Assembly: GCA_965247565.1 (NCBI GenBank)
Contig: CBDFHF010000001.1
Coordinates: 558,001 to 622,000 of the forward strand
Reading direction: 5' to 3'
DNA length: 64,000 bases
Source of the DNA: CBDFHF01 sp965247565
Lineage (GTDB): Bacteria > Pseudomonadota > Gammaproteobacteria > Methylococcales > Methylomonadaceae
Made by a program: the position numbers and the translations under genes. Every line of letters starts with the position of its first letter. Position 1 is the first letter of the stretch. Below, piece after piece: positions 40,794 through 49,977 of the stretch. The notes beneath the pieces were generated by a model, which was not told the origin of the DNA, did no database searches, and was given only the letters and a program-made list of their open reading frames with translations.

Positions 40794-41101
40794 TATTTGA
40801 TTCCTCTTTGGTTAAGAAAATGTCTGCCTGACTTTTTAAGTAGTACGGCGTCGATGAAAAACACACATCCCAATACTTGTATAGTTCCCGGCATCACTCA
40901 ATTGTTAAACAAGTGACATCCCGCTCAGAGCTGCACCATCATGATAGTCAGCAGAATTAAGCTGTTATCATTCTGAGTGGTAGAAACTTTGCGAACTAGC
41001 CTAAATTCACCTATCGATAGTCTAGCCGTGGAATATTATGTCTCATCTTAAATGAGTAGCCTAAATTTTCACGAACCTGATTATTTAAAAGGTTTGTTTG
41101 C
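40794..41101. promoter_or_regulatory. Gap between aryl polyene sub-operons
   Basis: 308 bases with no gene. A hairpin, ATGATA-CAGC against GCTG-TATCAT (40941-40971), may end the upstream transcript, though no T-run follows. A promoter for the lipoprotein-COG4648-LolA-exporter genes is expected here. Confidence 0.4.
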
Positions 41102-42631
41102 TTATACTGGCGTAGGGGTCTTTGCTAGCAGTATTTCCCATAAGTCCGATGGTTTTTTTATGCCTAAAACCTGACGGGCAGCCTGCATTCCGGACATGGT
41201 TACTCCATAAACTCCACAGCCGGGGGAGCTCCAATGTCCAGCAAAATAGAGACCGGTTATCGGCGAAGTATTTTTGGCTCTAATCGGATCAATCTGACTT
41301 GGGATGACATCCCAGCCATACGCAGCGCCTTGATGATTTTGGGTATACCTCTGCATCGTTGCAGGTGATCCGCCCTCAACAAATGTTAGGTGCTGTTTTA
41401 AGTCGGGAATATATTGCTCTGCAATGTTAAGCATGGCAGCCATATAATCTTGCTTTGTTTGTTGCCAGGATTCTTCAGCGCTGTAAGGTAGCAATGTGGT
41501 TAGCATCAGCAAATGTTCACCCTCGGGAGCTAACTTGGGATCAACAAGGGTCGGAATGGTCATGCTGATCCAGGACACCTCTCCGTTTAGTGTTCGCTCA
41601 TAATTTAAGTCATGGTCAAAATCTGGATAGCAGAATGATTCATGCCCTAAGTTCAAGTTGTGTAAATCTAAATCTGTTGCAATATAAACCACAAAGATAG
41701 ACAAGGAGTGTTGCATTTTATTGATTTTTTGCACATACCGTTCTGGAAAATGTTGCTCGCCAACCAAATCGAAGATGGTTTGACGCATATCAGCATTGGA
41801 AACCACTACAGGCGCATCAATTCGCTCTCCTTTTACCATAACACCAGCGACCTGATTATGCTCAATGATGATTTTTTCAACTGGCGACCGGAACTGCACA
41901 ATGCCGTCATATTGCCTGATGGCTTTCACTAAAGTGTTAGCTAATTGCTGAAAGCTACCTTTGCAATAAAATGCACCATCCGCTACATAACCTATCAGCA
42001 TGGATGCCCAGTAAATAAAAGATACCTTTGAGGGTGGTAAGCCCAGATATGGCCATAAACTGGCAAAAAAACCTCGTAGTTTTGGGTTTTGGATAAACTG
42101 ATCCATCACTTCTGTTAGAGTTGATTTACGGTACTGGCTTAAAGCTGGTAATAATTGGCTGGCGGCATCGAAATTTCTAAGGGAAGTTATTTCATTCGCT
42201 AACGCTATTTCTTCGGTCACTTGCAGGCATAGCTGGATCAAGCTTTCCACACCCTGTTGTTCTTCTGGGTAGTGCTGTGTCAGTGTGGTCATAAACGCAT
42301 TGATTGACTGCGGCAGAGCAGTACTAAGGCCTGGATAATATACGTGACTGAATGGGTCGATATTGATGAACTCAATTTCATCACCAACGCCCAGTGCTTT
42401 TAGTATCTTGTAGATAGCTTGACCACCCTGATAGCCTGTCGAATTACAACCGCTTATAAGATGCACACCCGCATCAAAATGGTATTTATTGCGTCTAAAT
42501 CCGTGTGCATAACCACCGGGTCGGTCATGAGCTTCCAATACTATGACTGACTTTCCGGCAAGCGATAACAACGCGGCAGCGGTAAGGCCACCAATGCCGC
42601 TACCAATGATGATGGCATCATATTGTTTCAA
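41102..42631 (-). CDS. FAD-dependent oxidoreductase, CrtI/CrtISO-like
   Basis: 509 residues. N-terminal Rossmann motif IIIGSGIGGLTAAALLSLAG followed by VLEAHDRPGGYAHGFRR; C-terminal FAD segment ITGLYFAGHWSSPGCGVYGV. These are hallmarks of the phytoene desaturase/carotenoid isomerase family, and it is closest in layout to CrtISO and retinol saturase. In a polyene cluster it could isomerise or desaturate the conjugated chain. It overlaps the thioesterase gene by 4 bases (ATGA). Confidence 0.85.
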   Translation of the reverse strand: MKQYDAIIIGSGIGGLTAAALLSLAGKSVIVLEAHDRPGGYAHGFRRNKYHFDAGVHLISGCNSTGYQGGQAIYKILKALGVGDEIEFINIDPFSHVYYPGLSTALPQSINAFMTTLTQHYPEEQQGVESLIQLCLQVTEEIALANEITSLRNFDAASQLLPALSQYRKSTLTEVMDQFIQNPKLRGFFASLWPYLGLPPSKVSFIYWASMLIGYVADGAFYCKGSFQQLANTLVKAIRQYDGIVQFRSPVEKIIIEHNQVAGVMVKGERIDAPVVVSNADMRQTIFDLVGEQHFPERYVQKINKMQHSLSIFVVYIATDLDLHNLNLGHESFCYPDFDHDLNYERTLNGEVSWISMTIPTLVDPKLAPEGEHLLMLTTLLPYSAEESWQQTKQDYMAAMLNIAEQYIPDLKQHLTFVEGGSPATMQRYTQNHQGAAYGWDVIPSQIDPIRAKNTSPITGLYFAGHWSSPGCGVYGVTMSGMQAARQVLGIKKPSDLWEILLAKTPTPV

Positions 42632-43050
42632 GGTTTTTCAATTCCTAGTTTTTGCCATATGACCGTCGGTGACTCGTAGCACATTTCACGAGTTGTCATA
42701 TCGACCGCAATTTGAGTGGTATAGCCTCGGGTCAAGCGAACGCCTGAGTTTTTATCAAAAATTTGATAAGTAATTTTCAAACGATTTTCCCACTCCATCA
42801 GCTGCGCCTGTACTTTGATTTTCTGGCCAAACATGATGGGCTTTACGTAGCGTATACGAAGATCGATTACGGGCCAACCATAGCCAGACTCGCGCATTTT
42901 CATATATCCGTAGTCAATTTTGTCCAGCAAGGCGCAACGTGCTACTTCAAAATATTTAGCATAATTACCATGCCAGACGATTTCCATTAAATCAACGTCA
43001 AAAAACGCTGCTTCAATTTCGACCTCGCAGCTAACAATACTTTCACTCAT
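42628..43050 (-). CDS. Acyl-CoA/ACP thioesterase of the 4HBT hotdog family (ApeK-like)
   Basis: From ATG at 43048-43050, 140 residues. Active-site motif region FFDVDLMEIVWHGNYAKYFE contains the Asp and HGNY of the 4-hydroxybenzoyl-CoA thioesterase family. It overlaps the stop of the ammonia-lyase gene by 8 bases. It may release the polyene from the acyl carrier protein. The frame is open 19 codons further inside the lyase gene, but those codons do not fit. Confidence 0.85.
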   Translation of the reverse strand: MSESIVSCEVEIEAAFFDVDLMEIVWHGNYAKYFEVARCALLDKIDYGYMKMRESGYGWPVIDLRIRYVKPIMFGQKIKVQAQLMEWENRLKITYQIFDKNSGVRLTRGYTTQIAVDMTTREMCYESPTVIWQKLGIEKP

Positions 43051-44572
43051 ACAAGCTCCAGTGTTGATCGCGTATCGCGCCCACGCATAACCGTAACTCT
43101 TGTTCAAGAGCTCGGTCAGATTCCAAAAAAGGTACCAATTTACGTACTTGGGATAGCGTTTTCATTAAATTATTGCTGAGCGGATGATCGTTGCCTCGCA
43201 ATTCAACAGCCTGAACAGCAGCCAGCAACGCGGCAGCTGCAATTTGCTCGGTTAATTCAATTATTCTTATACAGTCGCGGGCCGCAATTGTGCCCATGCT
43301 GACTTTATCCTGGTTATGACACTCGGTGGACCGGGAGAATACACTGGCAGGCATGGTTAGTTTCAGTGCTTCTGCCGTCCATGCAGAAACCGCAATCTGC
43401 ACAGCTTTAAAACCGTGATTCAGCATGGCTTGATCCGCTTTTGCCCCGGATAGATTAGCCGGTAAGCCGTGATTAAACTTTGGGTCGACCAATTGTGCTA
43501 ATTGCCTGTCCATTAGGTCGGCTAAGTTGGCTACGGCGGCTTTCATGCTGTCCATGGCGAATGCAATATGACCGCCGTAAAAATGACCACCATGCAACAC
43601 ACGTTCATTCTCTGCGTCAATAATCGGATTGTCATTGGCACTATTGAGCTCATTTTCAATAAACTGCCGGAACCAAGGCAGCGCATCTTCCAATACCCCG
43701 ATAATGTGCGGCGCACAACGCAAGGAATAACGGTCCTGCAGCCTCGAGTCGTTACGAGGCGGTCGGCTTATGATCGGTAAATCATCACGAATGCGCTTGG
43801 CCGCGATGATCTGGCCTGCATGGGGTTTAACGGCGAACAGGCTTTCGTCAAAATGGCCGGGATTACCCAATAGTGCAGCCGACACTAAACTGGTGATTCG
43901 GGTGCTTAGCTGGGATAAATAGTTGGCGCGCTGATGAGCCAAACAGGCGAGGGCGGTCATCACTGCTGTTCCGTTCATTATCGCGAGGCCTTCCTTGGGA
44001 TTCAGCTTAAGTGGCACAATATTCAAGGCAGTAAAAGTGCTTTGCGCCGTTTGGTTGTTGCCTTTATAACGAACCTCTCTTTCGCCTGCCAGTACCGCTG
44101 CCAAATAGGACAGAGGCGTTAAATCACCACTGGCACCAACCGAACCTTCCTGAGGGATTAAAGGCAATATGTCATGCTCGAGTAGTTGACTGATCTGTTG
44201 CAGGAGTTGATATCGCACTCCAGAAAACCCTTGAGCCAAGCTATTAATACGCACTGCCATAATCGCACGCGTTTGCTCAGGATCAAAGTGTGTACCCAAT
44301 CCACAGCCATGAAAGGTATAAAGATGTCGAGACAAATCAGCCACATGTTCTAGCGGAATAGAGACGGTACAGGAGTCACCATAGCCGGTGGTTACACCGT
44401 AAACAAAACCTTCTTCTCGCAGCAAGGTGTTGACAAACTCAGCACCCTTATTAATCCGCTTTTTAAAAGCGGCGGAATCACCTAATTGTAGCGATTTGGT
44501 CAGCTTAGCAACGTGGCAAATGTCTTCAATTGTCAATCGGTTTCCATCGACTAATACACTTTGTTCAATCAT
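43043..44572 (-). CDS. Aromatic amino acid ammonia-lyase (HAL/PAL/TAL family, MIO enzyme)
   Basis: 509 residues from ATG at 44570-44572, which overlaps the upstream stop by 8 bases. The MIO cofactor triad Ala-Ser-Gly is in GSVGASGDLTPLSYLAAV (about residue 147). The catalytic Tyr is in VTTGYGDSCT. At the substrate-selectivity pair, my alignment of LYTFHGCGLG places Phe-His, whereas Rhodobacter TAL has His-Leu and histidine lyase has Ser-His. It probably makes a cinnamate or 4-coumarate starter for the polyene, as in flexirubin pathways. Histidine use is unlikely here because no hut genes are present. Confidence 0.85.
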   Translation of the reverse strand: MIEQSVLVDGNRLTIEDICHVAKLTKSLQLGDSAAFKKRINKGAEFVNTLLREEGFVYGVTTGYGDSCTVSIPLEHVADLSRHLYTFHGCGLGTHFDPEQTRAIMAVRINSLAQGFSGVRYQLLQQISQLLEHDILPLIPQEGSVGASGDLTPLSYLAAVLAGEREVRYKGNNQTAQSTFTALNIVPLKLNPKEGLAIMNGTAVMTALACLAHQRANYLSQLSTRITSLVSAALLGNPGHFDESLFAVKPHAGQIIAAKRIRDDLPIISRPPRNDSRLQDRYSLRCAPHIIGVLEDALPWFRQFIENELNSANDNPIIDAENERVLHGGHFYGGHIAFAMDSMKAAVANLADLMDRQLAQLVDPKFNHGLPANLSGAKADQAMLNHGFKAVQIAVSAWTAEALKLTMPASVFSRSTECHNQDKVSMGTIAARDCIRIIELTEQIAAAALLAAVQAVELRGNDHPLSNNLMKTLSQVRKLVPFLESDRALEQELRLCVGAIRDQHWSLYE

Positions 44573-45488
44573 TACCGGTCTGCCAAAAGTCATAGAAGTT
44601 GAACCATTGCAATGGTTCTTTTAAACAATAGTGCTGAAGTCGATCGGCGTATTCCTGAATACATGTTTGCAGGGCGGTGTCTTTATTTTTACGAGGCAAG
44701 ATTACGTTATCGCTAAACCAATCGAAATATATAGTATGTCGATGATTATGTTTTAGGCAGAACAACGTGTACACGGGGCATTTAAGTAGAGATGCCAATA
44801 TGAATGGTCCCTGCGGAAAATAGGCAGGATAACCTAAAAAAATAGCGCGAGATGTCCGGTTTAAACCCGTGATCGGAGTTCTATCTGCAGCTATTACCAC
44901 CATCTCACCGGCATCAATTTTATCTTGTAACATCATTGCTGTTGCGGCGTTAGTGTTAGTTACCTGCATGAGATTGACACGGTTAGACTTGGCCCGATTA
45001 TTTAATAGTGCATTAAATTTTTCCGCATGCTTAGTGTGCACTAGCACATTCACAGTAATGTTTGTACGCAAGCTGGCAATAGCACGCATTAATTCAATAT
45101 TGCCAAGGTGAGATCCCAGTATCAACAAACCACGGCCTTCGGTTAGATGTTCAATAATCGCCTCACGTCCCTCGTAATCAATATCTTGCAGTGAAATGGC
45201 ACCGCTCCAAACTGCTAATTTATCGATTATGGCATTGGCAAAGCTGACAAAATGTCGGTAGCTGTCGTAAGTCGATCCGCGTAAGCTGTTCGTGGGCAAG
45301 TATGCCGAAATTCTTTGCAGGTATTGGCGACTTGCTTGCCGGCCTGTTCGATTAATCAACCAATAATAGCTAACCACCGGATAGAGGAAAAATTGCAAAA
45401 CGCGTCGGCCAAACAATAGGTGCACTTTTAAAAGGAACTGCATGCCCCAGATAATCCCTTTTTCTTCAAGTTGCGACCAGTGAGGCAT
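44565..45488 (-). CDS. LpxL/HtrB-type acyltransferase (aryl polyene cluster)
   Basis: 307 residues from ATG at 45486-45488, which shares one base with the stop of the glycosyltransferase gene and has AGAAGG upstream. One N-terminal membrane anchor; catalytic GSHLGNIELM (Hx4E form) near residue 120 and FPQGPFILASLLKCPVY later. It would join the polyene or another acyl chain to a lipid or sugar acceptor at the inner membrane. Confidence 0.85.
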   Translation of the reverse strand: MPHWSQLEEKGIIWGMQFLLKVHLLFGRRVLQFFLYPVVSYYWLINRTGRQASRQYLQRISAYLPTNSLRGSTYDSYRHFVSFANAIIDKLAVWSGAISLQDIDYEGREAIIEHLTEGRGLLILGSHLGNIELMRAIASLRTNITVNVLVHTKHAEKFNALLNNRAKSNRVNLMQVTNTNAATAMMLQDKIDAGEMVVIAADRTPITGLNRTSRAIFLGYPAYFPQGPFILASLLKCPVYTLFCLKHNHRHTIYFDWFSDNVILPRKNKDTALQTCIQEYADRLQHYCLKEPLQWFNFYDFWQTGND

Positions 45489-46219
45489 CACCAACGCCTT
45501 CTCAATAGGGTAGGTAAACGCCACAACATACCCAGAAACAATTGGGCATGTTTTTTGGAAATCAACAAGTTATCCTGCAACATTCTGAAATGTGAAATAC
45601 CATCCAATGGATAACGAACTCCAGTATCAATATTTACTATTTTCACGCCTTGCCAATGCAAGCGCACAATAATATCTATATCAAAGTCCATGCGCTGTCC
45701 GAGGGTGGTTGATTGCATTAGTTTATTCACAGCGGCGAGCGGGTAGCAACGGAATCCACACATTCCGTCTTTAATATCGAAGGATAAGGTGTTAATCCAT
45801 ATCCACAAATTAGTGAACTGGCGGCCGTATAACCTTTTTTTCTGGGCACTGCCATCAAAACGAGGTGCTCCCAGAATTAATTTGTCAGGGTCTGCGGCGC
45901 TGGCAGATAAAAAAAGGCCGACATCACCCATGCGATGTTGCCCGTCCGCATCTATTTGGATAGCGTGACTAAAACCTTGGCTGAATGCCAGTTGCAATCC
46001 GGTAATAACCGCTGCACCTTTGCCGCCATTTTCGACTCTTTCATGCAATACAATCCATTCTTTTTCTTTATTTGCCAGGTGTTTTAATTCTTCGGTACAT
46101 AGCGCTGTGCTGCCATCATTAATTAAATAGCAAGGCAGGTTAAACGGGCGCAATTCATCAATAACTTGGCCAATAGCCTCATGATGATTGTAAACCGGAA
46201 TGACGATACAGGTTTTCAT
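45488..46219 (-). CDS. Family 2 glycosyltransferase (aryl polyene cluster)
   Basis: 243 residues. GT-A fold with CIVIPVYNHHEAIGQVIDEL at the N-terminus and the metal-binding IDADGQHRMGD (DxD). Further GMCGFRCYPLAAVNKLM is typical of GT2 acceptor sites. No membrane helices. In many aryl polyene clusters this domain is fused to the acyltransferase; here the two are separate genes sharing TGATG. It overlaps the ligase-dehydratase gene by 4 bases. Confidence 0.85.
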   Translation of the reverse strand: MKTCIVIPVYNHHEAIGQVIDELRPFNLPCYLINDGSTALCTEELKHLANKEKEWIVLHERVENGGKGAAVITGLQLAFSQGFSHAIQIDADGQHRMGDVGLFLSASAADPDKLILGAPRFDGSAQKKRLYGRQFTNLWIWINTLSFDIKDGMCGFRCYPLAAVNKLMQSTTLGQRMDFDIDIIVRLHWQGVKIVNIDTGVRYPLDGISHFRMLQDNLLISKKHAQLFLGMLWRLPTLLRRRW

Positions 46220-47916
46220 ACTGGCGCTTTATACAGAAGTCGACCTGAGCTGTGCGATTCGACGATGGTGCTGAAGTCAAAATATAGCTTATTGTTGTCT
46301 GGATTCCAGTGAAGTTGCAGTGTCATTTTGTCACCGGGGCGAATTATTTTTTTAAATTTCACCACTTCCATACCTGAGAATGGCAGGTTTATAGGGAAAA
46401 ATAGCTTGCCATACTGTTCCGCCCAAGCCAATTGGGTAACACCTGGCAAAATAGGTAACCCTGGAAAGTGCCCCACAAAATAGGGCGAATCCTCTGGTAT
46501 GACTAAAGATAATTCCACGCCATCGTTCAGTTGATTGAAAAACTGAAGCTGAGGAAATAGTTTGCTATCCAGGGATAATAAGCCATCAATCCAGGCGTGA
46601 TCGATTTTACCGAGTGTCGATAGAGGTAGCGTCTTTATGAATAGCCATTTTTTTGGCAAAACAACCGCTTCAAAAGTTTTTAGCAGCTCACTTCTAAGCT
46701 GTTTGATCAAAATATTTTTGCCGTGTTCTCTTATGATACCCAATCCCTTAGTCGTTAATACGATCACTGAGGCAACCCGCTCGCGCCGGTCACTTAAAAG
46801 ACGGCAGTGCGCTTGGTTGACTTTATCAGACAGTTGTAAGGCGTTTTCTAACTCATTTAACGACAAACGCTTTTCTTCTATTTTTACAATGCGGTCATTT
46901 CTTCCTAGCAAAATAAAGCGGCCATCTTCATCGAGTTTAAGTTTGTCATTTAGAAAGTAGGGCCTGTTTGCAGGTAAGTAAGATGAAGTAAGCAGATGCT
47001 GTTGCTGATGAATCGGCTCTATACTGATTCCGCAAAAAGGTTGCCAACGAGCATCTAAAAGTGGTTTTCGCCAAGCTATTCCACCGGTTTCGGAACTGCC
47101 ATAAATATCTATCAGTTGTTGACCAGTATGGTTTTGAATTTGTTTAGCGACTTCCAAATCTAGGGTGCCCCCAGAACTAAAAATGGCTTTTAACTGGCTA
47201 ATCTCTGACCAGGGCGAGAGTTGATCCAGCCTTTTTAATTGTGCGGGGCTCGCTATCCATACAGATGGCTTTTTAAATGCTGCTTTTAAAAGTGATTCGG
47301 GACTTAAAAAGTTTTTGCTATGAAAACAGCGGCCGCTCGCCAATGGCCACAACACTTTAAACAGCAAGCCATAAATATGTTGATGGCTGACAGTCGCCAA
47401 TATTTGGGATTCTGCCAGTTCAGCGCCCCATTGCAGTTCCAATGCGTCGACTTCATTTTGCAATTGCCACAGTTGTTTTCGGATCGGCTGTGGCTGACCT
47501 GTGGATCCTGAAGTGAACAGCGTTACTGTTGAACGATGTAAATCCAATGTGGATAATGATATTGGATTTGTCTTATCCGGTAACAGCATTGCCTTTTCGG
47601 AAAGCCAATCGCCTACCAAACAACAGCCCTTTTGGCGTAAATTTTCAGCGCTTACAGGTCTGTTGTTGGCAGCAATCCACACATCTTTTCCCGCATGCCA
47701 CAACGCAAATAGCATTACCGCAAAGGGATAAGCTTCTTCATAGTACAACGCAAAAACCATTTCAGGCCGTTGCATCAATGCACTGGCTTTTTGAGCAACA
47801 TCTTCACGAAAATGAGCACTATGAAGTTGCTGTCCCTGATAGTGGGCAACAACCACCTCTGGAGATTGTTCAGTGGCGCTCAGAGAGAGTGACGGCTCTT
47901 TTCCTTCAACGATCAT
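46216..47916 (-). CDS. Acyl-CoA/ACP ligase fused to hotdog dehydratase (ApeH-ApeI-like fusion)
   Basis: 566 residues. The first ~460 are an AMP-binding ligase: VTLFTSGSTGQPQPIRK (about 131-147), QLIDIYGSSETGGIAW and the adenylate hinge FILLGRNDRIVKIEEKR. From ~470 there is a FabA/FabZ-like dehydratase with PYFVGHFPGLPILPGVTQLA (catalytic His). In studied aryl polyene systems these are separate ApeH and ApeI proteins; ApeI acts with ApeP, encoded here at 52401. The fusion would activate the aryl starter and dehydrate each hydroxyacyl intermediate. Confidence 0.85.
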   Translation of the reverse strand: MIVEGKEPSLSLSATEQSPEVVVAHYQGQQLHSAHFREDVAQKASALMQRPEMVFALYYEEAYPFAVMLFALWHAGKDVWIAANNRPVSAENLRQKGCCLVGDWLSEKAMLLPDKTNPISLSTLDLHRSTVTLFTSGSTGQPQPIRKQLWQLQNEVDALELQWGAELAESQILATVSHQHIYGLLFKVLWPLASGRCFHSKNFLSPESLLKAAFKKPSVWIASPAQLKRLDQLSPWSEISQLKAIFSSGGTLDLEVAKQIQNHTGQQLIDIYGSSETGGIAWRKPLLDARWQPFCGISIEPIHQQQHLLTSSYLPANRPYFLNDKLKLDEDGRFILLGRNDRIVKIEEKRLSLNELENALQLSDKVNQAHCRLLSDRRERVASVIVLTTKGLGIIREHGKNILIKQLRSELLKTFEAVVLPKKWLFIKTLPLSTLGKIDHAWIDGLLSLDSKLFPQLQFFNQLNDGVELSLVIPEDSPYFVGHFPGLPILPGVTQLAWAEQYGKLFFPINLPFSGMEVVKFKKIIRPGDKMTLQLHWNPDNNKLYFDFSTIVESHSSGRLLYKAPV

Positions 47917-48457
47917 TTGCCATCATCCTGATGCGGATCAGATACTCAATCCCCATTAATAACCCAATCAGGACATACGCAATCAAACCATTGTAAACAC
48001 TCCACCAAGCGAAGGGAGCCCATAACGCAGTTCCTGCGGCAATTAAACCGTTACCTATAAAAAACAAGCACCAGACCTGGGTGACTTTTCGGGTATATCT
48101 GACACCTTGCAGTGATAAATCAGGGTGTTGTAAACGCGCTAGCCGTTCGATAATAGGCGGCGGATAGATTAAGCTGATAAAAAATACCGAAAACAGGCAA
48201 AGATTAATCCAAACCGGATAGAAACGCAGGCTCACTTCGCTGTTATGCCAAATCGCGAAAATACAATATATAGCTGCAATGCCTATGAGAACTCTGCTGG
48301 ACTGTTTATTGGCAGGGAATAACCAAAAGCGGATTAATAGCATTGCCAGTAAAGAAGCTGCAATTTTCCAAGGCGTTAACACTTGAATGCCGTAGTAGAC
48401 GGCTAATGGGTATAGCAGCACAGCCAAACCTATGATGCTATTCAGCAATCCAAGCAT
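47906..48457 (-). CDS. COG4648-type membrane protein, copy 2 (183 aa)
   Basis: Five membrane helices; RKVTQVWCLFFIGNGLIAAG and WWSVYNGLIAYVLIG match copy 1 at 39563-40198. Overlaps the ACP gene stop (TGATG) and the ligase start, so it is translationally coupled to both. Standard position for this gene in aryl polyene clusters, next to the carrier proteins. Function unknown. Confidence 0.75.
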   Translation of the reverse strand: MLGLLNSIIGLAVLLYPLAVYYGIQVLTPWKIAASLLAMLLIRFWLFPANKQSSRVLIGIAAIYCIFAIWHNSEVSLRFYPVWINLCLFSVFFISLIYPPPIIERLARLQHPDLSLQGVRYTRKVTQVWCLFFIGNGLIAAGTALWAPFAWWSVYNGLIAYVLIGLLMGIEYLIRIRMMANDR

Positions 48458-48705
48458 CAGTTGTTCATCAATTTAAATATCGCTTCAACAACATCACTTA
48501 CGGTACGAGCAGCTTTGAAATCGTCAGGCCTTACCTCCCGGCCGGTCACCTCTTTTAGCTTCACGATCATATCGACGGCGTCAATGCTGTCGAAGTCCAG
48601 ATCATCATAAAGGCGCGCATTTAAAGTCACCTGATCTTCCTCAATTTCGAACATTTCCAACATGATTTTCTTGATAATACTCAAGATCTCATCACGAGTT
48701 TTCAT
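48457..48705 (-). CDS. Acyl carrier protein 1 of the aryl polyene cluster
   Basis: 82 residues from ATG at 48703-48705, preceded by GAGGG. Phosphopantetheine site LDFDSIDAVDMIVKLKE with the DSI serine near residue 40. Standard four-helix ACP. It should carry the growing polyene; two ACPs (ApeE/ApeF types) are usual for this pathway. A TTG four codons earlier opens the frame but lies before the ribosome site. Confidence 0.9.
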   Translation of the reverse strand: MKTRDEILSIIKKIMLEMFEIEEDQVTLNARLYDDLDFDSIDAVDMIVKLKEVTGREVRPDDFKAARTVSDVVEAIFKLMNN

Positions 48706-48713
48706 AGCTTCCC

Positions 48714-48974
48714 TCAAGCGCGTTTGGATTCAATAAATTCAGCTAATTTAGCGACAGATGCGAAAATTTTTTCTACATCATCTGTTTCTGCGTCAATCCG
48801 AACATCGTATTTTTTTCTAATGGCTAATCCCAATTCCAGAGCATCAATTGAGTCCAGCTCAAATCCACCATTAAACAACGCCTCATGACTATCAAAATCG
48901 GCAACACTTAAATCTTCTAAAGCTAGCGAATCGATGATTAGTTGTTTCAATTCATCTTCCAAACTGCTACTCAT
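48714..48974 (-). CDS. Acyl carrier protein 2 of the aryl polyene cluster
   Basis: 86 residues from ATG at 48972-48974, with CGGAG upstream and an 8-base overlap with the acyltransferase stop. Phosphopantetheine site GGFELDSIDALELGLAI. The second, more divergent ACP typical of aryl polyene clusters. The open frame continues 20 codons up into the acyltransferase gene without ACP character. Confidence 0.9.
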   Translation of the reverse strand: MSSSLEDELKQLIIDSLALEDLSVADFDSHEALFNGGFELDSIDALELGLAIRKKYDVRIDAETDDVEKIFASVAKLAEFIESKRA

Positions 48975-49737
48975 GGTGTCTCCGTTGTTGATTAAAATAA
49001 TCTTGTAAATAACTATTAAGTCTACGCACAGCAATACTTCTGGGTGTTACCAACCGAAATTTATCCAGTGATATGTCATCACCCACCGTCATTGATAAAT
49101 GAAATCTGCGTTCAGGGATTTGGTACCATTTTGTCGATTTTGTTAATGTGCTGGGAGAGCAATGCAGCGTTACCGGGGTAACCAAAGTATCAGCTTGTAG
49201 CGCAATAGCGGCAGCACCACGATGAAACTTATGGTCGGTACCAGGAATTGTCCGTGTACTTTCGGGAAAAACGATCATGATGCCGCCGGATTTCAAATAG
49301 TTGGCACAATCATTAACCATTTGCTCTGGGTCACTGTTGCTAATGTAGCCCGCATTTAGTATTGACCCCTTCATGCAAGGATTATCCCATAAATCTTTTT
49401 TAACGATGCAACTGGCGTAAGGTATTCGGCTAAGCAAAAAAACAATGTCGATTAATGTGGGATGATTTGCCAAGATCAACTGCCCGGGTCGATTTAATTT
49501 TTCTAGGCCATTAATTTCATAGGTCATAATGCCAATTCTGTGCATTAGACCGATAAAAATATAAAAACTATAATGGACACACTTTTGTGACCGTTGCCTT
49601 TTCTTATTGGGGCTACCGGTAAACAAGTTAAGGATGGGGAAAACTATGACCCACAAAAGGAAGCCGCCAACGCCAAACACGCTAAAGCTTAAGCCCGTCG
49701 CAAACAATCGCCAGTAGTAATCCAGTCGTTTTCTCAT
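48967..49737 (-). CDS. PlsC-like lysophospholipid acyltransferase (aryl polyene cluster)
   Basis: 256 residues. Two N-terminal membrane segments (about 8-35), then the acyltransferase motifs LILANHPTLIDIVFLL (HPTLID, Hx4D) and IMVFPESTRTIPG (motif III, FPEST), with GAAAIALQADTLVTPVTL after. First gene of the minus-strand arm, divergent from the halogenase-like gene. In related clusters a chain-length factor gene usually stands just upstream; here it does not. Confidence 0.87.
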   Translation of the reverse strand: MRKRLDYYWRLFATGLSFSVFGVGGFLLWVIVFPILNLFTGSPNKKRQRSQKCVHYSFYIFIGLMHRIGIMTYEINGLEKLNRPGQLILANHPTLIDIVFLLSRIPYASCIVKKDLWDNPCMKGSILNAGYISNSDPEQMVNDCANYLKSGGIMIVFPESTRTIPGTDHKFHRGAAAIALQADTLVTPVTLHCSPSTLTKSTKWYQIPERRFHLSMTVGDDISLDKFRLVTPRSIAVRRLNSYLQDYFNQQRRHHE

Positions 49738-49977
49738 GTTGATTGTCTTGCGATCATGGCCGTTAAATTAAATAACCCCCACTATTTTAGCAATATTGCC
49801 TTTAAAATAGGAATTTATACTAATATTTGAGTACTTCCTTACCACCGTCTCAAGTAAATTTTTTCAAATTGAGTTGACAATGGCAAGTACGCTATACTCC
49901 CGGGATTTGCAAAATTGGCACCACTTCACATGTTTATAACAGATGGCTTACCTACACACTAAAATTGGATATGGATT
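49738..49977. promoter_or_regulatory. Divergent promoter region between the two aryl polyene arms
   Basis: 240 AT-rich bases drive both arms. On the plus strand TTGACA (49874-49879) and TATACT (49893-49898) match sigma-70 hexamers, but the spacer is only 13 bases, so one of the two is probably chance; TATACT is the better -10 candidate. No operator is recognised. Confidence 0.4.

Noticed and set aside
49874..49898. TTGACA/TATACT as a complete sigma-70 promoter
   Set aside because: Spacer is 13 bases instead of about 17, so the pair cannot be accepted as a promoter; only the TATACT hexamer is kept as a candidate.
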